Below, piece after piece: positions 13,102 to 18,812 of a stretch of 49,428 bases of DNA. Source of the DNA: Nitrospirota bacterium (lineage in GTDB: Bacteria; Nitrospirota; Nitrospiria; Nitrospirales; NS-4); the NCBI GenBank assembly GCA_004298335.1, contig SCTG01000197.1, forward strand, positions 1 through 49,428. The letters are read 5' to 3'. The stretch's first letter is position 1; every line of letters starts with the position of its first letter. A program made the translations under genes and the position numbers. Under the pieces are notes generated by a model. The model did no database searches, had not been told where the DNA came from, and was given only the letters and a program-made list of their open reading frames with translations.

Positions 13102-13130
13102 AGTATGTAGCCCCGCTGCTACGTAGTCAA
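13102..13130 (-). promoter_or_regulatory. Leftward promoter with -10 operator
   Basis: Minus-strand TTGACT, 17-bp spacer, CATACT, about 40 bp before the 64-aa gene. The -10 is embedded in a dyad TACATA-ATTAG-TATGTA (13093-13109), a likely repressor site. Confidence 0.65.
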
Positions 13131-13188
13131 TGGAAATCGGCCCCTACCCCTAAAGAAATCGAGATATAAGCCATCGCTGCTACGTGGT
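13114..13188. promoter_or_regulatory. Paired direct repeats in the divergent control region
   Basis: CGCTGCTACGTAGT (13114-13127) and CGCTGCTACGTGGT (13175-13188) match at 13 of 14 positions. One covers the leftward -35, the other lies 12 bp before the rightward start codon at 13200. A single regulator could control both operons. A TATAAG lies at 13165-13170 but without a good -35. Confidence 0.6.
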
Positions 13189-13199
13189 ATTGTGGGAGC

Positions 13200-13505
13200 A
13201 TGGCCAAGAACAAAGCTGCTGCTGCGTTGGGGAAGATGCGAGCCAAGGCCGGGGATCTGGCGGATGTGGGGAGTCTCGGTGGGCTCGCGCGCGCTAAGAA
13301 ACAGACTCCGCAACAGCTCTCGGATCAGGCAAGGATCGCGCTCAGGAGCCGTTGGAGGAACTACTACGCCGGCGAGCACGCGTTGCACGGGACGCCGATC
13401 CCGGATGAGTACGCGGCGGCGGTGGCGACGATGACGAAGGCGGAGATTGCGAAGGCGAAGAAGGCGGCGGAGAGGCGGAAAGCGAAGAAGGAGAAGGGAG
13501 AATAG
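13200..13505 (+). CDS. Basic 'GGxARAK' protein (101 aa)
   Basis: GGGAG precedes the ATG. N-terminal repeats of Ala/Lys/Gly (AALGKMRAKAG, GSLGGLARAKKQTPQQLSDQARIALRSRW) resemble small bacterial proteins with an 'A-x-x-G-G-x-A-R-A-K-x-L-(S/T)-P-E' motif ending in a Trp, often linked to DNA association. A Lys/Ala-rich helical tail (AEIAKAKKAAERRKAKK) follows. First gene of the rightward operon; its stop (TAG) directly abuts the next start. No proven function for the family known to me. Confidence 0.7.
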   Translation: MAKNKAAAALGKMRAKAGDLADVGSLGGLARAKKQTPQQLSDQARIALRSRWRNYYAGEHALHGTPIPDEYAAAVATMTKAEIAKAKKAAERRKAKKEKGE

Positions 13506-14093
13506 ATGGATCCGGAAGTCATGAAAACAATCGATCGGGAGATCGAAACCATCATCGGGACTTGGAAAGAGCACGGCAATGCAGGGCCCCCGCCAAAACG
13601 CGGCAAACGCTCTTTTAAGGTGCGCCAAACGCACCCAAAAAACGCGCCAGACGCTCTTTTGCCAGAAGGAAAAATGCCCAACTGGGCATACGAGGAGTTC
13701 TGTCGGAGAGCCAAGTATCTCAGGACGTATAAGGCTGCGATCGAGGCATTGTGCCGCGAACGATTTGCCGAAAGGTTTGAGATCCAGGCTCGGCTGGTGA
13801 TCAGACAGAGAATCGACGCGGCCCAAATGTCGCTGCCCGGCTTTGACCTGCCCAAACGGGTCGGAAATACTCCGATCGCCGGGACCACGCTCAAGGCGTT
13901 TTTCCTGCACGTCGAGCGGTATCGGAAGAGCTCACAGCGCAAGGACGATAAGCTCATGGCAATGGAACACGTCGCAAAAGGCGTCGGCGGACTCTACGCG
14001 GTGAATCCAGACATGTTGCTAGCAGACGCAATCAACCAGGCGAAGCTGGAACCGCTGAACAAACTCATACTCGTCAAGGGCGCCAACGCGTGA
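13506..14093 (+). CDS. Tandem paralogue 1, 'QMxLPGF' family (195 aa)
   Basis: Unrecognised family. The C-terminal two-thirds align with the next gene: 'IDAAQMSLPGFDLPKRVG' followed by a helical region (TLKAFFLHVERYRK ... MLLADAINQAK). The N-terminal region is basic and variable, encoded by DNA with repeated elements (CAAACGCTCTTTT at 13604-13616, CAGACGCTCTTTT at 13648-13660). Both paralogues read in one operon, divergent from the recombination genes. A nucleic-acid role is plausible from the basic N-terminus but unproven. Confidence 0.75.
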   Translation: MDPEVMKTIDREIETIIGTWKEHGNAGPPPKRGKRSFKVRQTHPKNAPDALLPEGKMPNWAYEEFCRRAKYLRTYKAAIEALCRERFAERFEIQARLVIRQRIDAAQMSLPGFDLPKRVGNTPIAGTTLKAFFLHVERYRKSSQRKDDKLMAMEHVAKGVGGLYAVNPDMLLADAINQAKLEPLNKLILVKGANA

Positions 14094-14119
14094 GGCAGAG
14101 GCCAGAAAGGACCCTAGCG

Positions 14120-14764
14120 ATGGACAAGGAACTGAAGACGAAGCTCGATGAGGCGATCAAGCTCGCTATGACCCAATGGTTCAAGGAGAGAGACGCTGGA
14201 AAGTTCGCGCCAGTGGAACGAAAAGCGCCCCCAAACCGGCCCGCGATCGTGCCCAAACCTGTGCTGGCCGGCACAGAAAGTGTGCTGCCCAGCACAGGAA
14301 ATGTGCTAGCCAGCACAGGTCACAGGGCCGCCCAGCGCTTCGTTACGCTGGTTCGAAACCGACTTCGCCGCGGTCCGTTCTGGAAGAAGATTCACCGGGA
14401 ACTGATCGCAGAAGTCATACTCCACACTTTGCATCAGGAGCTTGCTGCGCAGAACAAGCGAAAGATAGAACCGGCACAGATGACGCTGCCCGGCTTTTCG
14501 CACGTACCCAAGCGAATCGGGGGCTTCGGGATAGCCGAGGTAACACTCAGCACATTCTTTTCGTATCGAGACAAGTACTCCAAACGTGCCAATCGAGAGA
14601 AGGCACGCGTCGAAGAGCTGGACAAGATCGCGGACCGGGTCGTCGCAATTTACGCAAAGGAACCTGAGGTGAAGCTCTCAGAGGCGCTCGATCGTACGCA
14701 GCCAGAACCCGAGCCAACGCAAGAGCCAAAGCCGTTCCTCCTGTCGAAAAGTGCAAAGGCTTAG
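14120..14764 (+). CDS. Tandem paralogue 2, with palindromic iterons in its coding DNA (214 aa)
   Basis: ATG at 14120 has AAAGGA upstream; a GTG at 14090 overlapping the previous stop (GTGA) is the alternative. It shares 'IEPAQMTLPGFSHVPKRIGG' and the following helices (TLSTFFSYRDKYSKRANREKA) with paralogue 1. The N-terminal part contains a 7-residue repeat (VLAGTES VLPSTGN VLASTGH) whose DNA is three 16-bp palindromes every 21 bp. The C-terminus is Pro/Glu-rich. Unknown function. Confidence 0.75.
   Translation: MDKELKTKLDEAIKLAMTQWFKERDAGKFAPVERKAPPNRPAIVPKPVLAGTESVLPSTGNVLASTGHRAAQRFVTLVRNRLRRGPFWKKIHRELIAEVILHTLHQELAAQNKRKIEPAQMTLPGFSHVPKRIGGFGIAEVTLSTFFSYRDKYSKRANREKARVEELDKIADRVVAIYAKEPEVKLSEALDRTQPEPEPTQEPKPFLLSKSAKA
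14260..14317. repeat. Three palindromic iterons, 21-bp period
   Basis: TGTGCTGGCCGGCACA (14260-14275), TGTGCTGCCCAGCACA (14281-14296) and TGTGCTAGCCAGCACA (14302-14317). The consensus TGTGCTGGCCAGCACA is a perfect palindrome. The 21-bp spacing is two helical turns, so all sites face the same side. They lie within the second paralogue gene. Confidence 0.9.
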
Positions 14765-14774
14765 AGGAGACTCT

Positions 14775-15215
14775 ATGGATTGGGTCCTGGAAGAGCACAA
14801 TAAGCGCAATCATCAGCGGCACGAGTTGGCCGCGATCGATCAAGGAATGCAGAAGGCATGGGAGCAAATCTGCGAGGCGATCTCGCAGACGGTGTACTCC
14901 TACTCCGGACTGCCTGGAGCAAATCGGGTTGAGTTGGGTCCATCAACGCCGGATACTGTGGACATGGCGGTATACCGGCGTCGCCCGACGACGCTCACTC
15001 CAATTCCAGTCGAGTCAGACGAGTTGTTGGCGCGCGCGACCATCAAGCTCGACGTGGCGCGCAGAGCCGTAGTCGTCACCTACCTGGATGGGAGCGAGAA
15101 GACATTCCCTTTTGCGGCAGATGCCGGAGGTAACGTGTTTCTGATGCATAAGAATCATCGCATCACCCCGGCGGAGTTCACCAAAGAGGCACTCCGGGAA
15201 ACCCTGTTCGCATGA
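14775..15215 (+). CDS. Hypothetical protein (146 aa)
   Basis: ATG at 14775 follows AGGAG at good spacing. The N-terminal 40 residues are helical (DWVLEEHNKRNHQRHELAAI), the rest strand-rich (ARATIKLDVARRAVVVTYLD, NVFLMHKNHRITPAEFTKEAL). Third gene of the rightward operon; its stop overlaps the next start as ATGA. No family recognised. Confidence 0.7.
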   Translation: MDWVLEEHNKRNHQRHELAAIDQGMQKAWEQICEAISQTVYSYSGLPGANRVELGPSTPDTVDMAVYRRRPTTLTPIPVESDELLARATIKLDVARRAVVVTYLDGSEKTFPFAADAGGNVFLMHKNHRITPAEFTKEALRETLFA

Positions 15216-15502
15216 GCCGCGATGAGCAACTCCGGTCCGCTGGCTTGGCGCTTGAGGAGCACGCCGAATTGAAGCGGCAATGCGCTGCCATCGAAGCCGC
15301 AATCATCCGGCACGGCCGGGCGGCGGCAACCTTCGGTACCTTCTGCAACCATCTTTCCGTCGGTTCCGACAACGGCTGGGACCTCAAGGAACTCGAATCG
15401 CTACCCGGCGGAGAGGCCCTGGTGTCCCTGATTGCTGAGTACCGCGCCGCGAAGCTCGCGCTTGCGGCATCCGCGAACCGACTCAAGGACCTCGGCTACT
15501 AA
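15212..15502 (+). CDS. Helical hypothetical protein (96 aa)
   Basis: Starts in an ATGA overlap with the preceding gene. Mostly helical with a Gly-rich middle (FGTFCNHLSVGSDNGWDL), ending RLKDLGY. Last gene of the rightward operon; a 37-bp repeat begins at its stop codon. Unrecognised. Confidence 0.7.
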   Translation: MSRDEQLRSAGLALEEHAELKRQCAAIEAAIIRHGRAAATFGTFCNHLSVGSDNGWDLKELESLPGGEALVSLIAEYRAAKLALAASANRLKDLGY

Positions 15503-15538
15503 AACACAAATAGCGGCCCCGAGCCGAAGCCCGGAGCC
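15502..15538. repeat. 37-bp repeat, copy 1 (degenerate terminator)
   Basis: Identical over 37 bp to 16045-16081. Here the 3' arm is GCCCGC rather than GCCGCTA, so the hairpin is imperfect. It sits at the very end of the rightward operon and may be a terminator relic or the exchange point of a module. Confidence 0.85.
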
Positions 15539-15629
15539 CGCGCGCGAGCCAGGAGTGATACTCCCTAGCAGGTAGGTCCATCAGGAAGATCTGGCTGATA
15601 AAAGTTGTGCCCGAAACGCACTACCGTTT

Positions 15630-15902
15630 ATGTCCGAATTCATGTGTGTTCCTGAGGCTGGCGGCGACGGGATCATCATCAACCTAGACCAAATCTGCTC
15701 CATGCGGGTGATAAGCGGTCGAGTCCTGCAAATCCTGATGGCAAATGGGGAAGTGACGTGTAGCGGGCCTGGGGTCAATGAAATCGTCGACTTGGTTGTA
15801 AGCCGATGCATTCTCACAGACGGAACTACGGTTTCAGAGTTAAGAAAGACGCTCCGGGCGAGGTTATCACAAAATCCGCAAGATCCAGAGTCGGGAGCAT
15901 AG
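15630..15902 (+). CDS. Hypothetical protein (90 aa)
   Basis: Small protein with a strand-rich first half (DGIIINLDQICSMRVISGRV, LQILMANGEVTCSG) and a helical, basic C-terminus. No clear ribosome site before the ATG. The last 77 bases overlap an oppositely directed small gene (15826-16014). Unrecognised; it could be a stand-alone moron. Confidence 0.5.
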   Translation: MSEFMCVPEAGGDGIIINLDQICSMRVISGRVLQILMANGEVTCSGPGVNEIVDLVVSRCILTDGTTVSELRKTLRARLSQNPQDPESGA

Positions 15903-16014
15903 CCAACGCCGCGCTGATAGCGCTGATCGCGACCGGCTTTGTGGCTCTTGATTCGACGACCAGGTCAAGGATTTGCTGCATTAGAACCTTCGCCAACTCG
16001 TTGCTTTGTTCCAT
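15826..16014 (-). CDS. Hypothetical small protein (62 aa)
   Basis: ATG at 16014 is preferred to one 12 codons upstream because the peptide MEQSNELAKVLMQQILDLVV... forms a neat amphipathic helix followed by an Ala/Ile-rich hydrophobic helix. No ribosome site is evident. It runs toward and overlaps the rightward 90-aa gene by 77 bp, so at most one may be expressed strongly. Confidence 0.4.
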   Translation of the reverse strand: MEQSNELAKVLMQQILDLVVESRATKPVAISAISAALAMLPTLDLADFVITSPGASFLTLKP

Positions 16015-16044
16015 ACAACAATTATGGACGAAAACGTTGCGCAT

Positions 16045-16085
16045 AAACACAAATAGCGGCCCCGAGCCGAAGCCCGGAGCCGCTA
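16045..16085 (-). terminator. Terminator of the late operon (37-bp repeat copy 2)
   Basis: TAGCGGC-c-CCG ... CGG-a-GCCGCTA (16054-16085) forms a strong hairpin. On the minus strand it is followed by TTTGTGTTT, giving a plausible Rho-independent terminator 23 bp after the last late gene. Positions 16045-16081 repeat those at 15502-15538. Confidence 0.75.
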
Positions 16086-16107
16086 GAGTCGAGAAACCCG
16101 CGAGTCG

Positions 16108-17382
16108 CTATCGCAAAACTGCCGTCCCCTTGAGCGTCCCGCTACCCTTTACCAAAGCCTGAACCACCTTGATTTGCGGATCCAGCGCCCACGGCGCATA
16201 CAGCGGATCCCCCACCTGCACCAGCATCCATCTCGTGGACCAGGGCGTGTTGCGCAGAAACGCATCGCCGACGCGCGCGCCGGCGAGCAAATCGCGAAAC
16301 AGTCCAGCGCCGCGCGTCGATCCGAGCGTGTACTGCTCGGCGATCGACCCGGAGGTCACCGCGAGCCCGTTCTTGAGTTCCTGATAGGCCCATGTCCCGG
16401 TGTTGAACGGCGCGCGGAAGTTGCCGAGTGAGTAGCTGTCGATGTGGACGCCGATCGCGCCAGGGACCCAGGAATAGGTCCCTCTGTGACTCCCCGCGCC
16501 GCCGTACCATCCGACATAGGCCGCCGCGCCCGAGCACGCGGGAACCGCACCCTCGCCGAACTCTTGTGGGGTCAGCTCGATAGACACGTCCGTCCAGTGC
16601 GCGTCTTGGAAGTGTGTGGCCATCCGGTACACATCCCACTCGACCATCGTGGGGGCGCCGTAGGTGTACCCGAGGCCGTTAGCTACGGGATTCCCTCCGC
16701 TGGACCCGTAATCGAACGAAAGATCGGCACACACCGCGCCGGCGGGCCCGCCCGCTGCTTCGGCGGCGACGGCCTGGTCGATGAGGCCTTGCGCGAGCTG
16801 GGGCGTGTCGCCGTCGAGCCGCCACACCGAATACAGCTTCACCGAAGGATTGGCGGCGCGCCAGGCCTCGAGCGTGGTGCGGATCGGCCACGTGCCGGCA
16901 CGCGATTCCGTGGCCGCGTAGAATCCCGGCGTCGGGGGATTCGCGATCGAGCCATTCACTTGTGCATACGTCACGAAGGTCGATCCCAGCGTGTCGAACG
17001 CGTCGGCGAGGAACGAGTCGATCGAATACTCCATTCCGTTCGACGCGTGCGTGAATCGCAGATTCGCGATGTACGCCATCACGACATAGAGCAAATTCGC
17101 CTGGCCGACTGCCGTGATGCACGCCTGGATGGGTGTTTTGAACGACGAAATGAATTGCGCCTGGGTGATCGAGTTCGACGTATCGTCCGGCGGCGTGATC
17201 GCGCACATGTTGGCGTCCGGGATGCCGCGCGCCGCTTTGTAGTATGCGGCCAGCGTCGCCGAGCTGCTCGACGTGGACGAATACACGACCAGCGTCCGCG
17301 ACGCCAGCGGATGCGGCTGCTGCTGCGCGATCGCCAGGCCGGCTGCGGCTGCGGCGAATGAGAGAAACAAGCGCGTGGTCAT
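16108..17382 (-). CDS. Secreted TIGR03790-like protein at the end of the tail module (424 aa)
   Basis: ATG at 17382 overlaps the previous stop as ATGA and opens a Sec signal peptide (MTTRLFLSFAAAAAGLAIA, cut after Ala-Ile-Ala). The mature part begins LVVYSSTSSSSATLAAYYKA followed by RGIPDANMCAI, and later has LYSVWRLDGD, GWYGGAGSH and VGDPLYAPWALDP, the pattern of the TIGR03790 family described chiefly from Acidobacteria. Its function is unknown; the 'YY..ARGIP' start and glycine-rich 'VGWYGG' recall caspase/gingipain-like folds, which is speculation. Last gene of the late operon, coupled to the fibre-like gene. Confidence 0.7.
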   Translation of the reverse strand: MTTRLFLSFAAAAAGLAIAQQQPHPLASRTLVVYSSTSSSSATLAAYYKAARGIPDANMCAITPPDDTSNSITQAQFISSFKTPIQACITAVGQANLLYVVMAYIANLRFTHASNGMEYSIDSFLADAFDTLGSTFVTYAQVNGSIANPPTPGFYAATESRAGTWPIRTTLEAWRAANPSVKLYSVWRLDGDTPQLAQGLIDQAVAAEAAGGPAGAVCADLSFDYGSSGGNPVANGLGYTYGAPTMVEWDVYRMATHFQDAHWTDVSIELTPQEFGEGAVPACSGAAAYVGWYGGAGSHRGTYSWVPGAIGVHIDSYSLGNFRAPFNTGTWAYQELKNGLAVTSGSIAEQYTLGSTRGAGLFRDLLAGARVGDAFLRNTPWSTRWMLVQVGDPLYAPWALDPQIKVVQALVKGSGTLKGTAVLR

Positions 17383-18812
17383 TGGGTCAAGGTGAGGGCG
17401 TAGTCGTAGGAAACCGTGCCAGTGACGATCGTTGAGTACGTCACGTTGCCGGTCCCCCGCAGCGGCATGCATGCCGAAAGATACTGTCCGCCTGTGGCCG
17501 TCGATGTGGTGAAGGTCCGGGCCTGCGATGCCGGATTATTCCAGTTTAGGGTCAGGGCGACGGTCCCCGTGCCCCCGTTGCGAACGTCCACCGAATAGCA
17601 GACGTTCCCGAAGCCTGTCACCGAAATGGAGCCAAGAGTTGTAGTGCCGATACTGGCGGTAGCCGGCGGCGAGTTTTTCTGCGCTGTTTTGACGGGGACG
17701 CCAGCAAAGAAGTCGGCCGAGAGCCCGGTGAGCGACCAGCCAAATCCAGCGCTGCTGAGCCTCAGCAGGTTGCCCAAAAAATCCTTTAAGCGAAATTCCG
17801 AAGTGGCGCTCCCTCCCGAGCAATCGTATAGCAGCACCGAGTTGCCTGCCGCCGCCGTCAAGTTGAGCGAACAGAACGCCGAATCCCCCAGATACGGCGA
17901 ATCTTTGCCGTTCACTGTGTAGAAGTAGAGCGTGTACTCCGCCGGATTGAACCACTCATATTGCAGCACGGGGACCGTGTCGCTCGACCCATCCGGGTAG
18001 GTAATCGGCGTGCTGGTCGAAGACGCGACGCGCATGGCGTACTTGGTCGTGGCGGGCACGGCCGCCGGCAGCCGGTGGACCTGGGCGGCGCCCGAATCCG
18101 GAGCGTCGATCGTGTAGTACTTCAGGCTTGTCTTAGCGCGCAGATCGAGCGCGCCTGAATTCGCTGTGTCGGCCGCCGCAACGCTTTTGTCGCACGCCAA
18201 ATGGTCCTTGGACGCGCCGCTCACTGCGCATCCAGAGGTTGTGACGGATGTCGCACTCGCGCCGCCGACCGTGAGCTTGTCTTGGACCTGGCCGCTCACA
18301 GTGCCCGATCCGCCGCCGCCACACGCCCCGCTGGACCCATCGGCTTTGACGCAGTCCGCGGCGTTTCCGGAAACTGCGGCTACGCGCCCGGCGCTATCGG
18401 ACTTGAGTGCCCGGTCCGGTGTGTATAGAGTGATGCCTGTATCCGGCGGCGCTCCACCAGTGGATACGCGGACGTCGCTGATGCGCAGCTTGACGCCGCT
18501 ATCCTGCACGTTCCACCATTCCGTCGGGCTCGCTCCGAGTCCCGATGCCGCGCACTGGACGCGGTACAGCGAATTGTTTGGGGCCGAGCCAGCCGTGGGG
18601 TCGAGGGTAATGTCGAAGACGCCATTGCGAACGGTGACGGTGCGCGATCCGCCGGCGACTGGGCGCCCGGCGGCCGTCGTGAATCCCGCCCATGAGATCA
18701 CACACGTGCCGTTGAGCGGATGGCCGGTGCCGTCGTTGATGGTATCCGCCACGCGCGTGGCGGCCGCCGCAACGACGGCGATCGCGGTGAGAAGAAAGAG
18801 AAGAAGTCTCAT
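17379..18812 (-). CDS. Tail-fibre-like protein with signal peptide (477 aa)
   Basis: N-terminus MRLLLFLLTAIAVVAAAA is a clear Sec signal. Residues about 22-120 resemble the beta-sandwich seen at the start of phage receptor-binding proteins (INDGTGHPLNGTCVISW ... TVTVRNGVFDITLDP...YRVQC). A Gly/Ser-rich linker (GACGGGGSGTVSG) and a C-terminal beta-rich domain (about 360-477) with repeated TxxxTGTV patterns follow. ATGA overlaps both neighbours. A signal peptide on a tail fibre is unexpected, since tails assemble in the cytoplasm. It may be a secreted adhesin-like moron, or a fibre gene captured downstream of a host signal. Confidence 0.65.
   Translation of the reverse strand: MRLLLFLLTAIAVVAAAATRVADTINDGTGHPLNGTCVISWAGFTTAAGRPVAGGSRTVTVRNGVFDITLDPTAGSAPNNSLYRVQCAASGLGASPTEWWNVQDSGVKLRISDVRVSTGGAPPDTGITLYTPDRALKSDSAGRVAAVSGNAADCVKADGSSGACGGGGSGTVSGQVQDKLTVGGASATSVTTSGCAVSGASKDHLACDKSVAAADTANSGALDLRAKTSLKYYTIDAPDSGAAQVHRLPAAVPATTKYAMRVASSTSTPITYPDGSSDTVPVLQYEWFNPAEYTLYFYTVNGKDSPYLGDSAFCSLNLTAAAGNSVLLYDCSGGSATSEFRLKDFLGNLLRLSSAGFGWSLTGLSADFFAGVPVKTAQKNSPPATASIGTTTLGSISVTGFGNVCYSVDVRNGGTGTVALTLNWNNPASQARTFTTSTATGGQYLSACMPLRGTGNVTYSTIVTGTVSYDYALTLTQ

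Noticed and set aside
15502..15538. The 37-bp repeat as phage attachment site
   Set aside because: A tRNA-derived core lies next to the integrase with arm sites; the 37-bp element is a terminator hairpin.
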